A DNA stretch of 44,042 bases from an uncultured bacterium (lineage in GTDB: Bacteria > Verrucomicrobiota > Kiritimatiellia > CAIKKV01 > CAITUY01). Within the stretch, counting starts at the first letter, position 1. Each line of letters starts with the position of its first letter. The stretch is from positions 1-44,042 of the forward strand of contig CAITUY010000096.1 of NCBI GenBank assembly GCA_903895695.1. The letters run 5' to 3'. Shown one piece after another: positions 8,509 through 16,372 of this stretch. The position numbers were made by a program, and so were the translations under genes. The notes beneath the pieces were generated by a model, which was not told where the DNA came from, ran no database searches, and was given only the letters and a program-made list of their open reading frames with translations.

Positions 8509-9540
8509 ATGAATTCGAGAGAACGCGTGGAACGAACGCTGAATCATCAACCGGTTGACCGGGCGCCGAGGGATTTCTGGGCCCTGCCCGGGGTGACCGT
8601 CAAGCGCCGGGAGGAGTGGGATCGCCTCCGTGCCAAATATCCGGGCGACCTGCAGGGAACGGCTTCGCCGTACGGGCGCTCGAAGTACGCCAAGGGAAGG
8701 CCCTATGAGGTGGGGGCTTACACGGACGAGTTCGGTTGTGTCTGGGAAGTGGCCGAATACGGAGTGGTTGGCGAGGTCAAGCATCCGCCCCTTGCCGACT
8801 GGAGCGCCCTGGCCTCGTACCGGATGCCGACTGAGCTATTGGACGAAGCCGATTTCAGCAGCGTCGACCGGAGCATCGCCGGGTCGGACCGGTTTACGCT
8901 CGGGGGTACCCTGATCCGACCCTTCGAAAGGCTGCAGTTCCTGCGCGGTACCGAGAGCCTGCTCTGCGATCTCGCCTACGATCCGCCCGAACTTCGCCGG
9001 CTCATCGGCATGCTGCACGAGTTCAATCTGCGCGAGATGACGGCCTGGGCCAAAACCGATGTGCAGGCGGTCAGCTTCATGGATGACTGGGGCTCCCAGA
9101 CGTCGCTGCTGATCGCCCCGGAAACGTGGCGCGCGATCTTCAAGCCGCTCTACCGCGAGTATGTCGCGATCCTGCGCAAGGCCGGCAAGTATGCCTTCTT
9201 CCATTCCGACGGGCATATCCGCGCCATTATGCCGGACCTGGTTGAAATCGGCGTGAGCGCCGTGAACAGCCAGCTCTATTGCATGGACGTCGAGGAAATC
9301 GGGCGGACGCTTGTCGGGAAGATCACGTTCTGGGGCGAGCTGGACCGCCAGCACCTGCAGCCATTCGGGACAGCCGCCGAGGTTCGCGCGGGTGTGCGCC
9401 GCATTCGGAGGGCGCTCGACCGGAACCGCGGCGGTCTCTTCGCTCAATGCGAATGGGGCAGGCTGGATCCCTACGAGAACATCGATGCCCTGTACGACGA
9501 GTGGCAGAAGCCCCTGGCCGAGTGCCTGGCCGGGCAATAA
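8509..9540 (+). CDS. Uroporphyrinogen decarboxylase-family protein (copy 2)
   Basis: The protein has 343 residues. The ATG is preceded by GAAAGGGG and opens MNSRERVERTLNHQPVDRAP, paralogous to copy 1 but strongly diverged. Characteristic pieces are FMDDWGSQTSLLIAPETWRAIFKP, FFHSDGHIRAIMPDLVEIGVSAVNSQLYCMD and FAQCEWGRLDPYENI. HSDGH occupies the place where cofactor or metal ligands sit in MtaA-type members. It is probably a cobalamin- or tetrapyrrole-related enzyme of unknown substrate. It is divergent from copy 1 and convergent with glnK. Such expanded URO-D families are common in Lentisphaerota/Kiritimatiellota-type genomes. Confidence 0.8.
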   Translation: MNSRERVERTLNHQPVDRAPRDFWALPGVTVKRREEWDRLRAKYPGDLQGTASPYGRSKYAKGRPYEVGAYTDEFGCVWEVAEYGVVGEVKHPPLADWSALASYRMPTELLDEADFSSVDRSIAGSDRFTLGGTLIRPFERLQFLRGTESLLCDLAYDPPELRRLIGMLHEFNLREMTAWAKTDVQAVSFMDDWGSQTSLLIAPETWRAIFKPLYREYVAILRKAGKYAFFHSDGHIRAIMPDLVEIGVSAVNSQLYCMDVEEIGRTLVGKITFWGELDRQHLQPFGTAAEVRAGVRRIRRALDRNRGGLFAQCEWGRLDPYENIDALYDEWQKPLAECLAGQ

Positions 9541-9568
9541 GCGTTGAGCTGGGGCATACCCGTTCCCG

Positions 9569-9910
9569 TCATCCAATGGCCTCCGATCCTGTTTCGCCCG
9601 TTCGGATGCGTATGCATTCCTCCAGGTTCGTCACAAAGATCTTTCCATCGCCGATCTTGCCCGTGCGCGCGCCGGTGATGATCGCTTCGACGGTGGGTGC
9701 AACGAAATTGTCGTTGACCGCGATCTCGAGGCGGATCTTGGGTCGCAAGTTGACCTCGGAAATTGTTCCGCGGTAGGTCTCGGTGTACCCTTTTTGCTGG
9801 CCGCAGCCGACGGCATTACTGACGGAGATTTTATACACCTGGCGCAGGAACAGTTCTTTCTTCACGGCCTGCAGGCGTTGCGGTTGGATGTAGGCGACGA
9901 CGATCTTCAT
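9569..9910 (-). CDS. glnK: PII nitrogen signal-transduction protein
   Basis: This 113-residue GlnB/GlnK-family trimeric regulator senses ATP/ADP and 2-oxoglutarate and normally plugs the Amt channel. The T-loop region reads GCGQQKGYTETYRG, and the nucleotide-binding B-loop TGKIGDGKIF and C-loop RIRTGE are intact. Aligned to E. coli GlnB/GlnK, Y46 is kept, but position 51, the uridylylated tyrosine, is serine here (GTISEV). Control by GlnD-type uridylylation at that residue is therefore not possible. The gene starts 23 bases after amt and is surely co-transcribed with it from the upstream sigma-54-type promoter. An AAGGA-type ribosome site precedes the ATG. Confidence 0.93.
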   Translation of the reverse strand: MKIVVAYIQPQRLQAVKKELFLRQVYKISVSNAVGCGQQKGYTETYRGTISEVNLRPKIRLEIAVNDNFVAPTVEAIITGARTGKIGDGKIFVTNLEECIRIRTGETGSEAIG

Positions 9911-9933
9911 GGTTCGTTTCCTTTATCCCGCGC

Positions 9934-11742
9934 TCACAGCGGCGACGATTTGTCGGTCAGTTGATAATCCGGGTACGCTTCGGCCCCCATTTCAGGGATG
10001 TCGAGGCCCTGTAATTCCTCTTCCACGTTCGGTCGCATCGGCACGATCAGCCTCGAAAGTTTGAACCACAGCAACGCGAAGGTGCCGACGAAGATGATAC
10101 AGGTCAGGGTGCCGGTGAGCTGGGCGCCGAGTTGCGACCAATCGTTGAAGGGCGCGCCGAACAGTTTGCCGAAGGCGCCGGTGACGCCTTCGTCATGCCA
10201 GCCTGCGGCGAGGAACGACTTGTATTTCGCGATCGTTGCGCCGGTGCCATCGTTGAAGAGAGTCTGGACGACCCCATCTTTGAAGAGTTTGTGGACGCCA
10301 TTCCATCCCGCGCCATAGCTGCCATTGGCGAAGAGGCCGACGCTCAGTGCGCCCCAGGCCCCGTTGACGGCGTGAACGGAAATGGCGCCCACCGGATCGT
10401 CGATGCGGAATCTTGTGTCGAACAGCAGGACGGACATGATGACGATGGTTCCGGCCACGGCGCCGATGACGATTGCGGCGAACGGAGTCACGAAGGCGCA
10501 CGGCGCGGTAATCGCCACGAGGCCGGCGAGCGTGCCGTTGCACAACAGCGAGGGTTCCGGCCTGCCGATTTTCCAATAAAGAACAAGGCAACTCGCGAAT
10601 GTGGCCGCCGCCGAGGCGAGCATGGTATTGACGGCGACGATGGCAATGCGGTGCTCGGTGCCGCTGAGCGACGAACCGGAATTGAAACCGAACCAACCAA
10701 ACGCAAGGATGAAGGTTCCCAGAATGACATAGATGACGTTGTGGCCCGGAATCGGCCGCGGCGATCCGTCGGGCGCGTATTTTCCGTAACGCGGGCCCAA
10801 AACGTACGCGCCGACCAACGCAATCATGCCGCCGCACAAGTGGACCACCGATGAGCCGGCGAAATCGACGTGGCCATGACCGAGTCCGAAATTCTCGCCC
10901 AGCCGTGCGAGCCAGCCTCCGCCCCAGACCCAGTTTCCGAAAAGGGCATATGGGAGCATGCCGACCCAAAAACCGTAGAGGATGAAGTTTTTGAACCGCC
11001 ATCGTTCCGACATTGCGCCGGTGGGGATCGTCGCGGCGGTATCCATGAAGACCATCTGGAAGAGGAAGAAACAGAAGACCGCCGTGCTGAAAGCCGCCGG
11101 ATTCAAGAAGAACCCCGTTCCGCCGCAGAGGCCGAAGAATTTACCGGCCAACCGGATTCCGTGTTCGGAATTCAGCAGGGCGAGACCGTGGCCAAGGGGC
11201 GGCTGCCAGCCGATAGGCGACGGATTGCTCCCATAGCCGCCGAACATGATCGCGAACCCGCACATCCAGAACCCAAGCATGCCGAGGGGGTAGATGAGAA
11301 AATTCATCGCCATGACGTGCGCCGCGTTCTTCGCCCGGCACATGCCGGTTTCGATCAGCGCGAAGCCGGCCTGCATGAACATAACGAGGAATCCCGCCAA
11401 CAACGTCCAGACGAAATTGATCGAGACGCGGTTGTGCGCGACCTCCCGCCCCAAGTCACCCGCTTCCGAACCGGTCGTCCTGTCGGCCCGACCAGCCGCG
11501 GAATCGCCACCCGCGACGCCGGCATCCCGTTCGACCACGGCAGCGGCGGACGATGCAATGTCGGCGTTTCTGTTGTCGGTCACCGTAGCCGTTGCCGCCG
11601 CTCCTGGCGTGTTTGCGGCAGGCGATGCCGCGGTCCCTGCGCGTTCACTCCCCTGGACGCCGGTCGCAACCAACATCAGCAAGGCACAAGCCGATAAGCA
11701 AACTGCGCTCGCTCTTCTCCGGCGGGTATTGTCAATTTTCAC
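9934..11742 (-). CDS. amt: Ammonium transporter Amt
   Basis: This 602-residue inner-membrane ammonium channel has a signal-peptide-like start (VKIDNTRRRRASAVCLSACALLMLVATG), then an Ala/Thr-rich periplasmic linker of about 80 residues. The Amt core of eleven or so helices begins at about residue 105 (NFVWTLLAGFLVMFMQAGFALIETG). The Amt signature DTAATIPTGAMSERWRF and VVHLCGGMIALVGA are present. A GTG at 11742 is chosen: it follows AGGGA at normal spacing and lies downstream of the predicted sigma-54 start site. The GTG at 11781 would fall at or before that site. Its partner is glnK. The extended N-terminus is unusual but occurs in PVC-type Amt proteins. Confidence 0.9.
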   Translation of the reverse strand: MKIDNTRRRRASAVCLSACALLMLVATGVQGSERAGTAASPAANTPGAAATATVTDNRNADIASSAAAVVERDAGVAGGDSAAGRADRTTGSEAGDLGREVAHNRVSINFVWTLLAGFLVMFMQAGFALIETGMCRAKNAAHVMAMNFLIYPLGMLGFWMCGFAIMFGGYGSNPSPIGWQPPLGHGLALLNSEHGIRLAGKFFGLCGGTGFFLNPAAFSTAVFCFFLFQMVFMDTAATIPTGAMSERWRFKNFILYGFWVGMLPYALFGNWVWGGGWLARLGENFGLGHGHVDFAGSSVVHLCGGMIALVGAYVLGPRYGKYAPDGSPRPIPGHNVIYVILGTFILAFGWFGFNSGSSLSGTEHRIAIVAVNTMLASAAATFASCLVLYWKIGRPEPSLLCNGTLAGLVAITAPCAFVTPFAAIVIGAVAGTIVIMSVLLFDTRFRIDDPVGAISVHAVNGAWGALSVGLFANGSYGAGWNGVHKLFKDGVVQTLFNDGTGATIAKYKSFLAAGWHDEGVTGAFGKLFGAPFNDWSQLGAQLTGTLTCIIFVGTFALLWFKLSRLIVPMRPNVEEELQGLDIPEMGAEAYPDYQLTDKSSPL

Positions 11743-11789
11743 GTGTGTCGATCCCTGGCGGTTCTTGTCTCGCGTCGCCACATGAAGTC

Positions 11790-11805
11790 AGCAATAACCG
11801 GGCCA
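11790..11805 (-). promoter_or_regulatory. Predicted sigma-54 (-24/-12) promoter for amt-glnK
   Basis: On the minus strand the 16 bases read TGGCCCGGTTATTGCT. Against the consensus TGGCACG-N4-TTGCW only one base differs, and GG and GC have the correct ten-base separation. Transcription would start near 11779, leaving a leader of about 37 bases before the GTG at 11742. Amt-glnK operons are classically NtrC/RpoN controlled under nitrogen limitation, so sequence and context agree. Confidence 0.75.
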
Positions 11806-12182
11806 GACCCGGGTTCTGCGCGGGGATCGCCTGGGTCGGCGCGCGGTCAGCCTCGGGAATGCCCGCCACGTTCATAGAATAGTTCAAAGGGTGTCTGGGG
11901 CGAGTCTTAAAAAATGTCCGCGGAGCAGCTCCTGGATACATATATGAACTTATCATTAAATTGGATGACAATTATGTGATATTAACACCAACGGCGACGC
12001 CTTTGTCATCGTGATTTTCGTGCTGGAATAGTGGGACGGCGTTGATTTTTAAGCCGTAACCTATTGATCATAAGGCTGATGCAACGAATATGACCGAAAA
12101 TACGGACGCGTTGGCATACCTCATGCGAATTGCCACCCTGACCGGAAAACGCAAACCGCAGAGCAGAAAGGATCAGGGAGTC
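11806..12182. other. Divergent intergenic region between amt and the APC permease gene
   Basis: Apart from the sigma-54 site bordering it, this stretch has a markedly AT-rich centre (about 11910-12085) compared with the flanks. That suggests promoters and regulator sites for one or both genes. A near-palindrome CCTATTGATCATAAGG lies at 12059-12074. I could not assign a specific -35/-10 pair or a named operator. Confidence 0.4.
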
Positions 12183-14159
12183 ATGAGCACTACACCAGCA
12201 TCGCCGGCAGGAACCGGCAAAGACAAACCGTCAACCAAGGCGACACTCGGGCTGACCGGGCTGACGTCGAATGCCATGGCACTGATTGCGCCAGGCGCAT
12301 TCCTTTGGCTGACGTTCCAGATGCAATCGTTGTATGGCGCGCCGGTGGCCGGTTGCGCGATGTGGTTTGGTATTCTCGGGGCTCTCCTGCTGTGCTTCGC
12401 CACGGCGATCAGCTATGCCGAGTTGTCGAAACTATTCCCGGGCGCAGGGTCGTCCTACCTATATGCCGAGCGGGCGTTCCTGTCGAAGACGCATGCCTAC
12501 AAATTCGCCCGTCTCGCCAAGTTTGTGACCGGCTGGGCCAGCCACCTGTATTACTGGGTTTACCCAGGTTGCATGGTGGGCGTAACGGCCATTCTTGGCG
12601 GCTATCTGTTGAACCAGTTCTTCCCCGACACGTTCGCGGGCAACTACAACAGTCCGCTGTTCATGTATGCGTTCTGTGTGCTGTTCGCTTTCGGTGTGGC
12701 TTACATCGCCTTTCGCGGTGTGGGCGGCACTACCGGCGTGAACGCGGCCATCAACGTGATTCAGATTTCCGCGCTGCTGGTCTTCACCGTCATGGCGATC
12801 GCATACCGCACCCGGCACCCGCAGGACGCTCAAGGCTACCACCTGTCCAACGGCGTCGCCGTGGACTATCAGGTCGCGCAAGAAGTCGTGAAAGACGACA
12901 AAGGAGTTGCGCAACCCGTGATGGGGGCGGATGGCAAGCCTGCGCCAGCACTCGATGACAAGGGCAAGCCCGTCGTCGATGCGAAGGGACTGCCTGTCTT
13001 CCAGATGCAAATGGTGGACTCGCAGGACAAGGATGGCACGCCCATCATGGCCGATAAAGACGGCAAGCCGACGACGGACGCAAAGCTGGCCGCGCCGTTC
13101 ACCGTGAGCTACAAGCCCGAAGAGGCGATCACCAAGGACGACAAAGGCAATCCGACATTCAACTTCCATACGACGGCTTTGTCGGTGGTGGCTCCTCACG
13201 GCTTCAACTTCATCTTCATCCAGGCGTGCATCGCGATCCTGATCCTCGTTGGATTCGAATCCGTCACGGCGATGGGTGAAGAAGCGAAGAACGCCAAACG
13301 CGATGTGCCGCGAGCCGTGTTGCTCTCGTTGGCCATACAAGGTGCGTTCTGCTACCTGCTCGAGTATTTTGCCGCGAATTACTTCCTGCACAACGGCTAC
13401 ACCTTGCCGAACGCCGGCGCCTCGGGCGCACCGCTCGGGGACATGATGGTCATTGTCGGCACCTGGCTGTTCGGCAGCTATAAAGCCGGCCGCGCCTTCA
13501 TGCTCGTCCAGGCCTCGACGGTCTTCCTGGCGCTGATCGGCACGACGCTCTCCTGTTTGAGCACCGGCGCGCGCGTCACCTACGCGATGGGCCGCGACGA
13601 GGAAGTTCCGTCACACTTCGGCCTGGTACACGGCCGGACACTCTCGCCGTACCGGGCGATCTGGACGCTGGCTGCGATCTCCGCCGTTGTCGGAATCGTC
13701 ACCTGCATCGTCTACCTGGGTGGACAGAGCAGCGCGCCGGCCCCGCTGGACGCCAAGTATCACAATATCTGGTACAGCTTCGGCATCTTCTCGCCCGAAA
13801 CCTATACGAAGCTGCCGAACACGCTGGTCATCATCACGTTGATCAGTAATTTCGGAACCTTCCTGCTGTACATGATCACAAACGTCATCGCGATGGTCGC
13901 CTTCAAGGAACACAAGTCCTTCCACGGCTTCAAGCACGTTGTCGTTCCGGTGTTCGGGTTGATCGCCAACCTGGCTTGCATGCTGTTCTATCTCATCGGC
14001 CCGTTCACGGTCGCCGGCATGAGCTGGAAGGAGCCGTTCATCGCGCTTGGATTCTGCGGGCTTTGGGCGATCTACGGCGCGTACTACTTTGCGAAATCCA
14101 GCAAGTCGCATGGGAAGGAGATTCTCCTCACGCAGAAGCCGGCAACAGCCGAGCTTTGA
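12183..14159 (+). CDS. APC-superfamily amino acid permease with a central hydrophilic insert
   Basis: This is a 658-residue inner-membrane transporter. The start MSTTPASPAG is preferred because AAAGGA precedes it at about ten bases; an ATG 31 codons upstream lacks a site. The core resembles APC amino acid permeases: LGLTGLTSNAMALIAPGAFLW (helix 1), AISYAELSKLFPGAGSSYLYAERA and ILVGFESVTAMGEEAKNAKRDVPRA. Between helices, residues about 214-338 form a charged insert with seven imperfect D-x-K-G-x-P units (DDKGKPVV, DAKGLPVF, DKDGTPIM, DKDGKPTT and others). Usual members are 450-550 residues, and the insert explains the excess. The substrate is unknown. It lies opposite amt-glnK and ends in a good terminator. 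Confidence 0.85.
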   Translation: MSTTPASPAGTGKDKPSTKATLGLTGLTSNAMALIAPGAFLWLTFQMQSLYGAPVAGCAMWFGILGALLLCFATAISYAELSKLFPGAGSSYLYAERAFLSKTHAYKFARLAKFVTGWASHLYYWVYPGCMVGVTAILGGYLLNQFFPDTFAGNYNSPLFMYAFCVLFAFGVAYIAFRGVGGTTGVNAAINVIQISALLVFTVMAIAYRTRHPQDAQGYHLSNGVAVDYQVAQEVVKDDKGVAQPVMGADGKPAPALDDKGKPVVDAKGLPVFQMQMVDSQDKDGTPIMADKDGKPTTDAKLAAPFTVSYKPEEAITKDDKGNPTFNFHTTALSVVAPHGFNFIFIQACIAILILVGFESVTAMGEEAKNAKRDVPRAVLLSLAIQGAFCYLLEYFAANYFLHNGYTLPNAGASGAPLGDMMVIVGTWLFGSYKAGRAFMLVQASTVFLALIGTTLSCLSTGARVTYAMGRDEEVPSHFGLVHGRTLSPYRAIWTLAAISAVVGIVTCIVYLGGQSSAPAPLDAKYHNIWYSFGIFSPETYTKLPNTLVIITLISNFGTFLLYMITNVIAMVAFKEHKSFHGFKHVVVPVFGLIANLACMLFYLIGPFTVAGMSWKEPFIALGFCGLWAIYGAYYFAKSSKSHGKEILLTQKPATAEL

Positions 14160-14186
14160 AGTAGCGGGCGAGTGATCGACTAACCG

Positions 14187-14220
14187 GCGGCGGTCGCGAG
14201 AGCGACCGCCGCTTTCCGTT
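14187..14220 (+). terminator. Rho-independent terminator after the permease gene
   Basis: GCGGCGGTCGC (14187-14197) pairs perfectly with GCGACCGCCGC (14202-14212) around the GNRA tetraloop GAGA. It is followed by TTTCCGTT. An 11-bp GC stem with a T-rich tail, 27 bases after the permease stop codon, fits an intrinsic terminator. Confidence 0.72.
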
Positions 14221-14279
14221 CGGTGTTTCCAACAATTGAAAACCATGCTGTAATGCGGCTCTGAAGCCAAGGATAGTCC

Positions 14280-16079
14280 ATGGAAGTCATCCAAGCAGAC
14301 TGCACCTCGCCGGGAACCGTGCGCACGGTCAACGAAGACGCACATGGTTTTTGGCAGCCGGAAACAATCGAGGAAAAACGCACGCGTGGCGCGATTTCCG
14401 TCCTTGCTGATGGCGTTGGCGGCCAGGCCCATGGAGAGATCGCGAGCCGGCTCGCGGTGGATGAGATTCTAAAGACGTTCCGCGAAGCCAAGGACGGCCT
14501 GTCGGCGACCCAGATCATCACACAGGCCGTCAACGCCGCCAATCTTGCCGTCTACGACAAGAACATGGAAAGTCGCGGCGAGACAAAGATGGCCACCACG
14601 GTTGCCGTGGCCGTACTGCGGAATAACCAGGTCACTGTCGGCAATGTCGGCGACTCCCGCGTTTACGTCATCCAGAAGGGCCTCATCCGGCAGCTTTCGA
14701 CGGACCACAGCTATGTCGCCATGCAGAAGAAGCTCGGCCTTATCAGCGAGCGCGACGCACTGGCGAGCGAACAGCGCTCGATTCTTACGCGGAGCGTCGG
14801 ACAGGATCCGATGATCCGTGTCGATTGCGACGAGGCGATCGTCACGAAAGGCGATTTTATCGTCCTGTGTTGCGATGGACTGTACACCTGTGTCGTTGAC
14901 TCGGAAATTGCCGATATCGTCTGCCGGGTGCCGCCCGACGAAGCGGCCAAGCAGCTTGTCGCCCTTGCCGAAAAACGTGGCGCATCCGACAACATTACCG
15001 TCCAGGTGATTCGGGTCGATCGTGTCGAGGCGGTCAGCAATTACCGCGGCGCGCCCCTTTATCACGAGGAAACGCGGCCCCTTGCGGCAGGCGAGTTGTA
15101 CCCGGGCCAGGTCGTGGACAATCGTTTCGAAATCGCGGAAGTCATCAGCCGCAGCGGCATGGCCATCATCTATCGGGCAACCGATCGCGAAACCGGCAAG
15201 GAAGTCGCCGTCAAAGTCCCGCACATGCAGTACGAAAGCGATCCGGGTTTCTTTGCGCGTTTCCAACGCGAGGAAGAAATCGGGCGCAAGCTCGACCATC
15301 CGGGGCTGCTCAAATTCATCCAGGTCGAACACAAGAGCCGGCCCTATATCGTCACTGAATACTTGAAGGGTTACACGCTGTCGCATTTGATGACGACCGT
15401 CCGACCGGTGCCTGAGCGGGACGCGCTGAAGATCGGTAGCCGTATTTGTGACGCCCTCGACTACATGCACAAGCTCAACATCATCCACCGCGATCTCAAG
15501 CCGGCGAACATCATGCTGTGCTACGATGGCTCGCTGCGGATCATGGATTTCGGCATCGCAAAAGCCGTGCAGGGCCGGCGGCTCACATTCACCGGGTTCA
15601 CGCCCACAATGGGCACGCCCGACTACATGGCCCCCGAACAGGTCAAGGGCAAACGCGGCGACGCCCGGACCGACATCTATAGCGTCGGCGCGATTCTTTA
15701 CGAAATGCTCAGCGGCTCCTCGCCGTTCGAAGGTGAGAATCCCTTCGTTATCATGAACGCGCGGATCATCGGAGATCCCGTTGCGCCACGAAAGGTCAAT
15801 CCGCTTCTGTCCGCCAATGCCGAAGAGGTCGTTCTGCACGCCATGGAGCGTCAGCCGCACGACCGCTATCAGACCATTGCCGAGATGAAACGCGACCTTG
15901 ACGAGGTTGGCGGCGTCGTTGTCACGGGGCGCGCGGATAGACTGAAACCCCCGGCAAGCAGTCGGCCGTCCATTCTGCAGAATATGCACACGATCCTGCT
16001 CGTCGCGGCCATCCCGATCGTGACGCTAATCATCCTCGTCATTGTATTGCTGCTCCGCTTGCACGCCGTCTCGCGCTGA
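14280..16079 (+). CDS. Bifunctional PP2C phosphatase / Ser-Thr protein kinase, membrane-anchored
   Basis: The protein has 599 residues. Residues 1-240 form a PP2C-type phosphatase (VRTVNEDAHG, VLADGVGG, VGNVGDSRVYV, LCCDGLYTCV, ASDNITVQV), with the metal-binding aspartates present. Residues about 275-540 are a Hanks-type kinase: lysine K312 in VAVKVP, catalytic loop HRDLKPANIML (H403, D405), DFG at 423 and GTPDYMAPEQ. The glycine loop is weak (ISRSGMAIIYRA). A single helix near the end (ILLVAAIPIVTLIILVIVLLL) anchors it with only about seven residues beyond. AAGGA precedes the ATG by six bases. The single-chain opposition of kinase and phosphatase suggests a self-limiting switch. Its partners are unknown. 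Confidence 0.9.
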   Translation: MEVIQADCTSPGTVRTVNEDAHGFWQPETIEEKRTRGAISVLADGVGGQAHGEIASRLAVDEILKTFREAKDGLSATQIITQAVNAANLAVYDKNMESRGETKMATTVAVAVLRNNQVTVGNVGDSRVYVIQKGLIRQLSTDHSYVAMQKKLGLISERDALASEQRSILTRSVGQDPMIRVDCDEAIVTKGDFIVLCCDGLYTCVVDSEIADIVCRVPPDEAAKQLVALAEKRGASDNITVQVIRVDRVEAVSNYRGAPLYHEETRPLAAGELYPGQVVDNRFEIAEVISRSGMAIIYRATDRETGKEVAVKVPHMQYESDPGFFARFQREEEIGRKLDHPGLLKFIQVEHKSRPYIVTEYLKGYTLSHLMTTVRPVPERDALKIGSRICDALDYMHKLNIIHRDLKPANIMLCYDGSLRIMDFGIAKAVQGRRLTFTGFTPTMGTPDYMAPEQVKGKRGDARTDIYSVGAILYEMLSGSSPFEGENPFVIMNARIIGDPVAPRKVNPLLSANAEEVVLHAMERQPHDRYQTIAEMKRDLDEVGGVVVTGRADRLKPPASSRPSILQNMHTILLVAAIPIVTLIILVIVLLLRLHAVSR

Positions 16080-16316
16080 AACGGCGGGTTACGGAATCTT
16101 CCCGGGGCCGGACGCAGGCGGCGGCACGCCCATCGCGCTCTCGGTGCGATTTGTAGGCCTACCTCCCAATCATACAAGAGTGTTGTTTGAATAGCACGGA
16201 GCGACAGTATTGGATTCAAACAGATTCGAAAGGTCATTGCTGTAACCACAGTTATATCTCTTCAACACGTTGCTGTGTAGTAAGTTGAATAATATACAGA
16301 GTCTTCTTGGGCACAG

Positions 16317-16332
16317 TGGCATGATTGCTGCA
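16317..16332 (+). promoter_or_regulatory. Possible sigma-54-type promoter before the AAA+ activator gene
   Basis: TGGCATGATTGCTGCA has the invariant GG and GC at the correct ten-base separation and departs from TGGCACG-N4-TTGCW at two positions. A start site near 16343 would leave 30 bases before the ATG at 16373. It argues against using the earlier in-frame ATG at 16325, which lies inside the element. The site is in the AT-rich gap 16080-16372, which also holds an inverted repeat GTTTGAAT/ATTCAAAC (16185-16192 and 16214-16221). Confidence 0.45.
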
Positions 16333-16372
16333 AAAGATAAACGCGGTAAACACAGAGGGACTGTGGAGGACT

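Noticed and set aside
11743..11781. Earlier GTG start for amt at 11781
   Set aside because: It lacks a ribosome site and lies at or upstream of the transcription start predicted from the sigma-54 element at 11790-11805.
14469..15989. 506-codon open frame antisense to the phosphatase-kinase gene
   Set aside because: GC-rich codon bias leaves long antisense frames. The plus strand has complete PP2C and kinase motifs, while the antisense product matches nothing and has no ribosome site.
16325..16372. Earlier ATG start for the AAA+ gene at 16325
   Set aside because: No ribosome site, and it lies inside the candidate promoter; the ATG at 16373 has GGAGG.
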